64,000 nt of DNA from Cryptomeria japonica. Lineage: Eukaryota; Streptophyta; Pinopsida; Cupressales; Cupressaceae. Below the pieces are notes generated by a model. That model saw only the letters and a program-made list of their open reading frames with translations. It was not told where the DNA came from and ran no database searches. Positions 20,258-30,624 of the stretch are shown piece after piece. Location: the NCBI RefSeq assembly GCF_030272615.1, contig NC_081412.1, forward strand, positions 341,123,370 to 341,187,369, in the 5' to 3' direction. A program made the position numbers and the translations under genes. Numbering within the stretch: position 1 is the stretch's first letter; each line of letters begins with the position of its first letter.

Positions 20258-20788
20258 TTATTTCTGACACGTGTTCTCTAAAAACATTAAATCTTCATCA
20301 TATATGGAGCTCCCAAAGACCTCTGTCTCTGTTCCAGTTTTCTCTCCAACATGGACTGCTTCCACTACTACAACATTTTGGGCCTCCTCTTGTGATAGGC
20401 TGCATTCCTTCTCATTGCAGTTATTCAACTCTTTTCGTTTTGTATTGTAATCTTTAATGCCTTCCCCTTCACATATGGAGCTCCCGAAGACCTCTGTCTT
20501 TGTTGCAGCTTCCTCTCCAATGTGGACTGCTTCCACTGGTACAACAATTTGGTCCTCCTCTTGTGATAGGTTGCTTTTTTTCTCACAACAGTCTTCCAAT
20601 TCTTCTCTTTCTACATCGTAATCTTCAATGCCTTCTCCTTCTCTAGGGTAACACAACTCAACAACTCCATCAAATTCATCCATCTCTTCATCTATATCCC
20701 ATTCATATATCTCTCTATCTTTGTTCCATTCATCTATTTGTGCTCTCTGTATCTCTTGGAAGACCACATTTAAGAGTCTTCTATCCAC
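20258..20788 (-). CDS. Hypothetical acidic protein with a duplicated 57-residue unit (176 aa)
   Basis: An open frame from ATG 20788 to the stop at 20258. Residues 50-106 and 107-163 are two diverged copies of one unit (E-G-E-G-I-x-D-Y ... E-V-F-G-S-S-I), a 171-bp tandem duplication. The two copies differ at many residues yet the frame has stayed open, which hints at past selection. The N-terminal ~45 residues are acidic and aromatic. There are no transmembrane segments or catalytic motifs that I recognise. It lies inside element R, downstream of the basic ORF at 20941-21228, and may belong to the same element. It could also be a chance survivor. Confidence 0.4.
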   Translation of the reverse strand: MDRRLLNVVFQEIQRAQIDEWNKDREIYEWDIDEEMDEFDGVVELCYPREGEGIEDYDVEREELEDCCEKKSNLSQEEDQIVVPVEAVHIGEEAATKTEVFGSSICEGEGIKDYNTKRKELNNCNEKECSLSQEEAQNVVVVEAVHVGEKTGTETEVFGSSIYDEDLMFLENTCQK

Positions 20789-20940
20789 TAATTTTTTTTT
20801 GCCAGCTCTTCAATAGATTTAATCTTTCCGTGTTCTAACAATGCACTCCTTGACTAATTCTTAACTCAATGACTTTCCTCTCTGAAAAAGGCTCTTGTTC
20901 ATAAGGCAAGTATTTATGTTCACCTTTCTTTTTTTACTTC

Positions 20941-21228
20941 TCATAATACTTTGGACACTTTTAATGTAGATTTCTTTTTCTTTGGCTTGTTGTTGTTGCA
21001 TGCCTCATAATCTTCCAACATGCACCATAACTCCTCCAACTCAAACTCTAATTGTTGCTGCTCCTTTTGGTGATCCTTTGTTAGCTTTTGCCTCTGCCTC
21101 TGCCTTATCTTTTCCTCCACCTTGGTTATCTTCTTTCTTATATTATGATATAACTCCATATCTAGATCCACAAACATATCCACAACCCTACAATACAGCT
21201 GCAACTCCTTCCTCCTCTTAGCCATCAC
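20941..21228 (-). CDS. Hypothetical basic coiled-coil protein (95 aa)
   Basis: An open frame from ATG 21228 (M-M-A-K-R-R-K-E-L) to the stop at 20941. It starts with a short basic segment, then a hydrophobic V-V-D-M-F-V-D-L-D stretch. A long Lys/Arg/Glu/Gln heptad-like helix follows (R-Q-R-Q-K-L-T-K to E-L-E-E-L-W), and the tail is Lys-rich. It could be a structural Gag-like fragment of element R. No zinc knuckle or enzyme domain is seen. Real coding status is uncertain. Confidence 0.4.
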   Translation of the reverse strand: MMAKRRKELQLYCRVVDMFVDLDMELYHNIRKKITKVEEKIRQRQRQKLTKDHQKEQQQLEFELEELWCMLEDYEACNNNKPKKKKSTLKVSKVL

Positions 21229-21389
21229 ACCAACATACTTGTTATGCTCAAATTGGCTACAGTGTAGGAAGATTGCAAAATATTAACATAACACATCGAA
21301 CCTTTGTTGTTCTAAGTCTTCTCCTAGCTAGTAAAATTCCTCTCGAAAGCTTCTGTCCCCAGCATCTTAAAGTTCTCGGATATCAAATC

Positions 21390-21530
21390 TGATGCAGCTC
21401 AAATCAATAGTGAGATGGGTTAATCTGCAACAAACAGAACAAATAACCAAGAACAGAATATTGATAGCAACTTCAGATATTGAAATCCTTGAACAAAACA
21501 GATATCTTATTATTATTATCTCTTTGAACA
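21390..21530. repeat. Right terminal repeat of old element R (141 bp)
   Basis: It starts TGATGCAGCTC and ends CTCTTTGAACA. It is contiguous through GAAATCC(T)TGAACAAAAC, exactly where the left copy is split by element A, so it shows the unoccupied form of A's target. Confidence 0.75.
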
Positions 21531-21850
21531 GATTCTGGTTTTAGTTACTATGAATTGTTGAGCAGTTTTGAGAGACAAGGGCAGAGGAGATTTGAGAATC
21601 TCTCTGCATCAGATCTCTACAGCATTGAAGTTTTATCAATTGATTGGAATAAGAAATAAGAGTACTCCATGGTAGTTAGCTTGCACTAGTAAATAAAATG
21701 TTTATGTGTAACACTATCATTAAAATTTATATATAATATCTAAATTTATATTTTTTCTTGTCTCCCTGTACCATGTTTTTAAAATAATGGCATCCCTGTC
21801 ATAGTTCTTACCCTTCGTACCCAAGATGTTTCTAGTCAAAATGTTGGGAA
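21531..21850. other. Non-coding spacer
   Basis: AT-rich DNA with no ORF or repeat that I can assign. It ends in the GGGAA target site of element G. Confidence 0.6.
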
Positions 21851-22058
21851 TAATAGAATATTAAAATATGTTAATTTTAGTATTAATGCTCATTCAGTGT
21901 ATATTCTATTTTAGACAGATCGTCTTCGATCTTCTCAGCAGTTTCTTATTAGAAACTTGCTATTCTTGTAAATAGTTTTGTATTATTTATGAGCGTCTTG
22001 CTCATTCTGATTAATCAATCAATTCTTTGAAATCCATTGCGTGTTTCGCACTGTTTTA
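21851..22058 (+). repeat. 5' LTR of element G (208 bp)
   Basis: It starts TAATAGAATATT and ends CTGTTTTA. The boundary is fixed on the left by the target duplication and on the right by the primer site, giving TA...TA rather than TG...CA ends. Confidence 0.95.
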
Positions 22059-22070
22059 TGGTATCAGAGC
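22059..22070 (+). promoter_or_regulatory. Primer binding site of element G (initiator tRNA-Met)
   Basis: TGGTATCAGAGC starts at the first base after the LTR. This is the standard Copia primer site. Confidence 0.95.
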
Positions 22071-22823
22071 AGTAGTGATCTGGAGCGAATTTTCGTGTGA
22101 GGACCTGTAATACACATTTTCGTGTGAGGGCCTATAATTCGCGTGTTTTTTTTTGTGTGGGGGCTATCGCCTGGTTTTTCTGTGCGTTCGACCTATTTTG
22201 TTTGTGTGCCCGCACTTTAACTCCCGCGCGAGCTGCAGGGTTGTCGCGTTTTTTCGCGACCTGTGTTCGCGCGTCTGTAGGGTCGTCTGCAACCTCGGTT
22301 CGTGGTTCGTGATCTGTTCTCGGCGCCGCGACCTGTTCCCGGTGTCATCCACCCGCGACCTGTTCCCGTGAGCTGTTCCCGCGACCTGCAACAGACTTGT
22401 TCTCGGCGCTGTTCGGCGACCTGCAACCCGCGCGATCTGCGACCTGTTCGCATCGTTCACCTGCGACCTGTTCGGCTCTGTGCACGTCTGCAGGCTTCGG
22501 CGTCGTCACCTTCAGCGGCGCCACCTGCAACTCGTCATTCTTTGCAACGACGATGTCTTTCTCTCTGCAAACAATGGCGCCGACCTCTGCAATCTTCGAT
22601 TGAAGTTCTTACCTCCAGTTTTTATCGAAGCTTAGTTTTTCTTGCAGATTCGTGGTGGGTTTTTCAAACCCTAATCTGGGTTGTTGTTCATTTTTTCTGG
22701 GTGCCTTGATTTTCGTGCCTCGATTTTCGAGAATCCTTCTGGGTTTTTTTTTTGCACGCATTTCTCGGTTGTCTTTGGTTTTTTTTTCTGGGTCAGCCGG
22801 AAATTTTCTTGGGAAACGTGCAA
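22071..22823 (+). other. Long GC-biased leader of element G with GCGACCTG repeats
   Basis: About 750 bp lie between the primer site and the likely start codon. GCGACCTG occurs seven times (22256, 22328, 22355, 22381, 22416, 22439, 22463). Small overlapping frames here look like composition effects. The leader probably contains packaging and translation signals. Confidence 0.6.
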
Positions 22824-25800
22824 ATGGCTTCTCTCACCAATCTGATGTTAGAAGGCAGTCAACGCTTTAATGGTCACAACTACAACATCTGGAAACAATG
22901 TATGTTGACCATTTTTGAATATAGGCGTCTTGACCAGCTTGTTTTGGGCAAAGAACTCAGTCCTGGTACACCTGGTGCAGATCAAGATAAGTTTGATGAA
23001 CGCAATTGGGAGGCAGTCATGCTTCTCAAACTCTCAGTAACTGATGATCAGTTACCGCAGATTCCTTCCGGCAAGACAGCTTCTGACATCTGGAAGCATC
23101 TGAAGGAATTGCATGAGACATCCGACAAGAGCCGAGCATTCTTTCTGAAGAATCAGTTGTTCTCCATTATGATGGATGAACGTATGTCCTTACAGGAGCA
23201 CCTCACGAGGATTAAGGACATTCGAGATCAACTCGAAGCTATTGGTCGGACTATGGAGGAAGAAGACATGGTTGTAATCACTTTAAAAAGTCTTCCGAAA
23301 ACGTATGAACACTTCATTGAAACCCTCAATATTACTTCCACTAATGTTGATCTGAAGTTTTCAGAACTGTGCACCAAACTTCTACAGCAGGATCGCTGGA
23401 AACAGCAATTTGGTAGTGGTACTACATCAGCCTCCTCGGAAAATGCCTTCACAGCTCAATCCTTTCAGAAGGATAAAGGCAAATTTCAGTCCTCTCAGTC
23501 TTCTCAGCAGAAAGGCTCTTCTCAGACACAGGATGGAGCTAAGAAGAAAAATGTGCAGTGCAATTACTGTCACAAGTACGGCCATATGAAGAAAGATTGC
23601 CGTCAGAGGCTCGCTTCTGAACAAAAGAAGCAGGGAGGGTCACACCAGAAGGCGCATGTTGCGGAACATTCCGAGCAGAAGGAGTCCGCCTTTTATGCTT
23701 TTATGGCTAAGAGGTCTTCAGATCATGCCAGGTCTTCTGCTTGGTACATCGACTTTGGTGCATCACGTCACTTTTCTCATCGACGTGACTGGTTTACAGA
23801 CTTCTCACCTTTCAGTGATTCCGTTGTATTTGGCGGAGGTGAGGAGTATACAGTTGTTGGCAGAGGCACTGTTCAGATACAGTCTGGTGGAAGGACTCTC
23901 CTTTTTCTGAATGTGTATTATGTTCCTGGAATGGAACTTAATCTGCTCTCTGTCAGCCAGATTATGAGGAATTCTCCTCAACTAGATGTGGTGTTCAGTG
24001 CTCACAAGTGCTCCATCATTGATCGGGAGACTCGTCTTACTGTTGCTGTTGGTCTAGAGGATCATGGCCTATATAGGCTCCTTGACACTGGTGATTCTCC
24101 TGAAGTGGCTCTGGCAGCTCGTGTTTCTCCTCTTAGCACTTTGTGGCATCAGAGATATGGACATCTCAACATTCAGTATCTCTCTCAGCTGTCTCGGGAG
24201 GGACTTGTTTCAGGGTTACCTGATATTCAGACTCAGCATCTTGGAGTATGTGGCGCCTGTCAAGCTGGCAAACAGCATCGGACTTCATTCCCACATGGAA
24301 AGTCTTGGCGCGCATCTAAGGTACTTCAATTACTTCATGCTGATATTTGTGGTCCTATGAATACATCTTCTGTTACTGGTTGCAAATATTTTTTGCTTAT
24401 TGTAGATGATTTTAGTAGAAAGATGTGGGTGTACTTTCTTAAACATAAATCAGATGTATTTAGTATCTTTCAGAAGTTTAAGTCCTTTGTGGAAAAAGAG
24501 TCTGGACATAGTATCATTACTCTTAGGACAGATAACGGGGGGGAATTTTGTTCTTCTGCATTCTCCAACTTCTGTGATACCCATGGCATCAAACGCCAGT
24601 TGAGTACACCCTACACTCCTTAGCAAAACAGTGTTGTCGAGCGTCGCAATCGTACGGTTGTTGAGATGGCTCGCTCTATGTTACAACACAGGAGTGTTCC
24701 GAATAAGTATTGGGCTGAAGCAGTCTTTACTGCTGTCTACCTTCTTAACCGCTCTCCTACTCAGGCTGTTACGGGGAAGACTCCAGAAGAGGTTTGGTCT
24801 GGTCGGAAGCCTCAGATCAGCCACCTGAAGGTTTTTGGCTCTGTTGCCTATGTTTGGATTCCAGATGCTAAGCGCTCCAAGTTGGATTCCAAAAGTCAGA
24901 AACTCATGATGACAGGATACAGTGATCACCATAAGGCCTACAGACTGATAGATATAGACACTGAACGTCTTATCTTCAGTCGTGATGTTGTATTTGATGA
25001 AGACAGAGGATTCTTTCAGTCCCCTTCTTCTGAGCAGAGTTCTGAGGATCAGCCTCACAGTGTTCTTATTCCATTAGGTTCGCCTGATGGGAGGGATGAT
25101 GCAGAATCTATTTTCGATGATGCACTACCTGAGTTCCCTCCGGAGAATAATCCTCCTCCTGCTGCTCCTGTTCCTGATCCTGAGCCTCTTCCAGCTCCTC
25201 CAGATGTTCGCACTTCTACTCTCCGGCCTAAATGGTGGGCCAAGACCATTGGTGATCTCAGGGATACTGAGCTCATTGAGGGTAGAACCTCCCGTAATAA
25301 GAGCAAACAATAGCATACAGTCAATTTTGCTCTCATGGCTAACATACATAGTGTTTTTGAGCCTCAGACATACTCAGAGGCTAAAGGTATACCTGAGTGG
25401 GAACAGGCTATGGAAGCTGAGTTCCAGAGTCTTCAGAAGAATCACACTTGGGCCCTTTCTGATCTTCCTTCAGGGAAGAAGCCCATTAGCTGCAAATGGG
25501 TGTACAAAGTAAAATACAAAGCTGATGGAACCCTAGACAAGTATAAGGCTCGTCTTGTTGCTCGTGGGTTCTCACAGAAAGAAGGCATTGACTACGAGGA
25601 GACTTTTGCTCCTACAGCCAAAATGAGTACCATACGGCTCGTTCTTGCCTTGGCAGCCCAGTTCAGTTGGAAAGTCCATCAGATGGACGTCAAGAGTGCT
25701 TTTTTGAATGGTGACTTACAGGAAGAAGTCTACATGACGCAACCCCCAGGATTCAAGGTTGCTGGTCAAGAACAGAAGGTCTGTAGACTAGTCAAAGCAC

Positions 25801-26903
25801 TCTATGGTCTGAAACAAGCTCCTCGGGCTTGGTACATGAAAATTGATAAGTACCTGACAGATCATGGCTTTCAGCGGAGTCCATCTGATGCAAACCTGTA
25901 TATCAAGCATACTAGTAATGATATTCTGTTTGTGGTTGTCTATGTGGATGACTTAATCATTACTGGCAGTTCAGCACATTTGATCACTGGGATCAAACAG
26001 GATTTGTGCCGCACCTTTGATATGACAGATTTGGGACTTCTACATTACTGCTTAGGAGTTGAAGTCTGGCAGACTGAGACCAGTATCTTTCTCTCTCAGT
26101 CCAAGTATGCCAAAAGTCTTGTGGACAGGTTCAGAATGCAGGATTGCAAACCTGCCTCTACTCCTATGGAACCCGGGCTCAAACTTTCAGCTCAGTCATC
26201 CTCACCAGTTGTGGATGAATCTCTGTTCAGGCAACTAGTGGGCAGCCTCATCTATCTTACTGCCACTAGACCTGACATCAGTTTTGCAGTGAGCTACATT
26301 TCACGCTTCATGACAGCTCCCAAGGCTGATCATTGGTTAGCAGCGAAGCGTGTGCTGCGTTATGTGAGTGGCACTCCTGATTATGGACTTCTGTACACTC
26401 GGAGTTCTGATCCTATACTCAGTGGTTACACAGATTCTAACTGGGCAGGTTCGGTTGATGACCGTAAGTCTACAGCAGGGTATGTGTTTAGTTTGGGATC
26501 TGGTGCTGTCACATGGACTAGTAAGAAGCAGCAGGCAGTGGCTCTCTCTTCGACAGAAGCAGAGTATCGGGGAGCAGTTAAGGCATCTTGTGAGGCGGTT
26601 TGGCTTCGACGAATGCTTGCGGATATGCATGTCTCCCAGGCAGGTCCTACTCCCTTGTTCTGTGATAATCAGGGAGTGCTCAAACTCGCCAAGAATCCAG
26701 TCTTCCATGAAAGAACCAAGCATGTGGAAACGCATTGTCACTATATTCGACAGCTGGTTGAAGACGGATCCATCCAGTTGCTGTATGTTCCTACCTCGGA
26801 GCAGCCGGCAGACATCTTCACCAAGCCCCTTGGTCCTGATAAATTTGTAAAATTCAGGGGGTCTATAGGTGTAGTTAATAGATTGAGCATTAAGGGAGGG
26901 TAA
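22824..26903 (+). pseudogene. Copia Gag-Pol polyprotein of element G, interrupted by two TAG codons
   Basis: I chose ATG 22824 (M-A-S-L-T-N-L), since the residues before it look like leader. Counting codons from there: Gag domain (~1-220); CCHC knuckle C-N-Y-C...H...C from Cys246; protease motif D-F-G-A at Asp310, where Copia normally has D-S-G-A; the H-Q-R-Y-G-H...C-x-x-C pre-integrase finger (~445-490); integrase core with D in H-A-D-I-C-G-P, T-D-N-G-G-E-F (Asp570) and V-V-E-R-R; RT with Y-V-D-D at Tyr1040; and RNase H with Y-T-D-S-N-W-A-G. TAG at 24621-24623 cuts the integrase just before its catalytic Glu, and TAG at 25311-25313 lies between integrase and RT. The frame is otherwise continuous. 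The final TAA is formed by the first three bases of the 3' LTR. Confidence 0.95.
26891..26900 (+). promoter_or_regulatory. Polypurine tract of element G
   Basis: TAAGGGAGGG abuts the 3' LTR at 26901 and also encodes the last residues of the polyprotein. Confidence 0.85.
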
Positions 26904-27108
26904 TAGAATATTAAAATATGTTAATTTTAGTATTAATGCTCATTCAGTGTATATTCTATTTTAGACAGATCGTCTTCGATCTTCTCAGCAGTTTCTTATT
27001 AGAAACTTGCTATTCTTGTAAATAGTTTTGTATTATTTATGAGCGTCTTGCTCATTCTGATTAATCAATCAATTCTTTGAAATCCATTGCGTGTTTCGCA
27101 CTGTTTTA
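26901..27108 (+). repeat. 3' LTR of element G (208 bp)
   Basis: I found no difference from the 5' copy. It is followed by GGGAA, the second copy of the target site. Confidence 0.95.
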
Positions 27109-27539
27109 GGGAATGTGTTCGTCTTATAGTCTATGTAATGAAATATCAATATGTCTGAATGAAGTTGCAGTTGTGATTTGTTATGAAACCATCCGTTCAT
27201 GGGTTGTGACTCTTATAAAAAATTGTTCTTGAATTTGCGAGTTGGAATTTAAACTTAGTGTCATTCCTGTTAGTATACTGTTTTTCTACTGGACCTTAGA
27301 CTCAGCATGTTTTTATAAATCTTAATTGTTTCATCAGATTTGTTACGCTGCAACCTATTTCTCAAGTTACTCGAGTTCATTCAAGGTTGCTAAGCTATTG
27401 TGTAACTTGATCACTAAGTTAGTTTTCTATCATAATTGTACTGAGATTTTCATTTATTCTTCTATTCAAAACATCTCTACTATATATTTATTCTTGCAAG
27501 TGTGTAGTATCAATCAGCACACAGAGAACCATTGAATTT
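27109..27539. other. Non-coding spacer
   Basis: AT-rich sequence continuing the target of element G. No supported ORF. Confidence 0.6.
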
Positions 27540-29105
27540 AGTTCACTTCAGGCACTCTTCATTGAAACCATTTTGGATTAAGTAGAAATCCAATAGAATG
27601 AAGAGGACTATGAAGCATCTTCCATCTTTGTAAACTATATTCCCAAACAATGTCCTTTGTCTCTTGATCAAATGATGGTGCCCCATCAGTAAATATATCT
27701 TGTAGCCTCTCCCTCATTTGATCTAGTTTCTCAAATACATCTCCCATGCATGGTCTATCGTTATCAAAAAGACGAAGGACTTCAAGAATAGGCCAAGAAA
27801 GTGTGAGAAGGTCACTTGCCTGTTGCCAGAATAAAAATGATCCACTACCAATTATGAGATCAGAAATTTCATCACATGCTTAGCTATTGGTACTTGGTCT
27901 ATCTCTCCATCTCTTCCATTTAGTGGACACCACCATTTGTCTTAATGCTTGTTTTACCTTCATAATTCTATCAACCATGATAAAATTGGAAGCAAAACGT
28001 GTTTCTACACATCTAAGCAACTGCAAAGAAACATATTTCCTATATATAGCACGTGACATAAGGTGATTTACAACAAAATGCTGTATCTTTTTATCATTGA
28101 TTTCCAAGGAAGCTTATTGTGTAAAAATTTAAGAAGAAAGTTCATGTAATGCATTGCACATTGTCGTCCAAAATTTGTTTGGATATTCATCTTTGATCCT
28201 CCCTCTTGCTAAGACATTGTTTGAAGCATTATTAGTTATAATATGCACAACATTATTTCTTCCATTCTTGAAAAAGACTAGCCAAATATGCTGCATCTTT
28301 CACATGACCTGAAGTATCATGTGATTTCATAAACATTGTACCCTTAGGTGAAGAAACAAGAATATTGATTAGTGGTCTATGTGCAATGTTGGTCCAACCA
28401 TCACAAACTATAGAAACTGTATATGACCAACTATCTCTAATGTCTTGTAGTCTTCCTTCAATATGTTTCTTCTTATCATCTAACACAATAGTGCATCATC
28501 TAACACAATAGTGCAAAGTTTTTCATAACCTGGAGGCACCTATCCTTTAGGTGCATTATTGATCATCCTCATAGCCTCTTTCCATAAAGGAGCCCTAACT
28601 ATGTTGAATGGCATTCCACAACCAAAGAAAAGTCTTCCAATAACAACATCTACATTCTTTTGGTTAGTAGCATCAAACATTTTCCCAAGTTGAGATTCAT
28701 AAATAAAGGTAGAAGCACTTGAAAAGGGTGGCCTCCCTAGTTGAAAATCTTTTGATTCTCCTTCAAAAGATTTTCAAGACTACACAAAATTGAACTCTTT
28801 GATCAAATTAGATCTTTCTCTTTTTGGAATTTGACTGCAAACAACTATTTGTTCATTTTTGCCAACCCCAACAAATGATACCGAACTTGTGCAATTGAAC
28901 CAGTCTGGTTTGATTTGCAATGTGGGCAATACCATTGCCTACTTCCAGAACTTCCATAATTTGCTGCTGAATAATTTCCAGTTACTGTAACAATCTTCCA
29001 CAACCTTTGCCCAAATTCCTTCTTTGCTTTATTATATTCAGTGGGTTTTGTGGATTCATTTTGTGATTCTAACATAGAAGGATTTGAGGAGGTACCATAC
29101 ATGAT
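27540..29105 (-). pseudogene. hAT-superfamily transposase fossil (BED finger, DUF659-like core, C-terminal part)
   Basis: Read on the minus strand, the pieces follow the order of a plant hAT transposase. A start M-Y-G-T-S at 29102 leads into a BED-type finger (W-Y-C-P-H-C...H at ~28900). A DUF659-like region has G-R-P-P-F...C-G-M-P-F-N (28750-28590) and then V-C-D-G-W-T-N with R-P-L-I-N (28400-28340). The segment R-C-V-E-T-R-F-A-S (~28000) is followed by a C-terminal S-P-L-H-S-I-G-F-L-L-N-P (~27590). A cut-and-paste DNA transposase would act in the nucleus. Stops, frameshifts and a 20-bp duplication inactivate it. No terminal inverted repeats or 8-bp target duplication were recognised. Confidence 0.82.
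28476..28515. repeat. 20-bp tandem duplication in the hAT transposase
   Basis: TCATCTAACACAATAGTGCA occurs twice back to back (28476-28495, 28496-28515). Twenty bases is not a multiple of three, so it shifts the transposase frame. Confidence 0.95.
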
Positions 29106-30624
29106 TTTTCAAATGCTGTTTAAAGTATATACAATTTCAAAACAAAAATATATACAATCAACAAATATGTTTCAAAATTTTAAAATGTAAATTTTTTAAT
29201 TGTAAAAAAATTTGTTTAAGGAATTGATTCATGTGCTAAGATTTATTTTATACCGATAAAGAAAATGATCCATAACTCACGGATAGAAGACATAAACATA
29301 CCTGAAAAACGAATTCTTAACTCTCTTCATCCTGTAAATCTTTCAATCAATTCTCTTTACAAATGCTGTTTAGCAAATTATAATCTTTCTTTTAATCATT
29401 TAATAACCAAATTAAAATATTTTATATAGAAATATCTATTTCTAAAATAACTTATACTATCTATATAAAAATTACTTTCTAAATTAATTTAGAAAAAACA
29501 AAAAATATAGTAAATTTCTAAATTACTTTCAAAATTAATTTAGAAAAAAACAAAAAAATATAGTAAATTTCTAAACTAAAATAACTTGTAGAGAAATCTG
29601 CTTCATAATCTCTGTTAATTTTAGAAAAAACTAAAAAAAATCAAGCTCCCAACCCCCCACTACGGTGAATATTTAGAAAGTTAAAAAAATCCATGCTGTG
29701 CAAAAATGTTCAGTGAATATTTTAAAAAAACCCAAAACACAGAAAGTTAAAAAATCTGTGCTAGGCGGAAACATTAGATGAATACTTAGAAAAAGTAAAA
29801 AGAAACATTCCAAAATGCTGGCACCGCTCAAAAACCTGTTTCTCTGGCGTTGAAACCGGTTTTGTTCGTTGAAACAGGAAACGGCAGGGTGCTGTCCCGT
29901 TTCTAGCAACAGAGGCTGCAATTAGTTAATTTTTTCTGAAAATAATAAATATATTGAAAAATATTCCAGGTTGGACACACAACATATTGTTACCAAAACA
30001 TGCAGTGTTTCTTTGAGTTTCCGAGGTATTGGAAAAAGAGTTTTTGGAATGTGGATAACAGGAGAATGGCTGTCAAAAAATATAAAAATAATTATGTGAA
30101 AATTAACCAAATTAAAACTTAAACATACTAAAAGAAGCTGAATTTCTGAGGAATTATTTGATCCAGGATCCAACATTGAATGATGTTGTAGCTGTACAAT
30201 TAATACAAATACAAATTGGCAAAGCTACAATGAGAATCCTTTGATCAAATGATCCATTTGATATCCATGTCAACAAGTACAATTCTACAAGGATAATTCA
30301 TGAAGGTGACAAAGTACAAATTGAGAATGAAACTTAAATGCCAAAATGAAAAATACTTAGTTGCATTGGGAAGCAAACTTTGTAGTCAGAATCATCATTG
30401 GATGTAATGTCTTGAATTGCTCCTCTTTACTCAAATTACTAGAGTTATCTAGCTACAAGGGACCGACCAATCATGGCTGCACATCTTGGTCCTCATCAAC
30501 CTACCTCAGTTGCTTAGGTTTTGCAATTTATTTCATTGCTGTACTGTCTTTGTACTCATTTGTTTTGCAATCAAGGAGACCCAAGAATTTGTACAATAAC
30601 AAGCTTTCCTACTTTCCTCTTAAC
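29106..30624. other. AT-rich spacer
   Basis: No supported gene. 29400-29620 has short repeated stretches (CTAAATTACTTTC, AAAATATAGTAAATTTC). 29650-29920 is less AT-rich but has no clear coding signal. Confidence 0.55.

Larger units (their letters stand above)
19519..21389 (-). other. Interior of old element R
   Basis: About 1.9 kb lies between the two ~140-bp repeats. 19519-20257 is AT-rich with no supported gene. Two minus-strand ORFs follow and are listed separately. On the minus strand, next to the right repeat, TTGATATCCGAGA resembles the initiator-Met primer site TGGTATCAGAGC imperfectly. No polypurine tract or clean target duplication was found, so identity as an LTR element is only a possibility. 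Confidence 0.45.
21851..27108 (+). mobile_element. Element G: young Ty1/Copia retrotransposon with TA...TA LTR ends
   Basis: Two 208-bp LTRs that I read as identical (21851-22058 and 26901-27108) are flanked by GGGAA (21846-21850 and 27109-27113). A perfect initiator-Met primer site follows the 5' LTR and a purine tract precedes the 3' LTR. The single long frame has gag, protease, integrase, RT and RNase H in Copia order (integrase before RT). Identical LTRs imply a very recent insertion. Two internal TAG codons probably disable it. Confidence 0.96.

Noticed and set aside
3450-21530. R as a typical short-LTR (TRIM) retrotransposon
   Set aside because: No clean target duplication or polypurine tract, and the primer site match is imperfect; kept only as a possibility.
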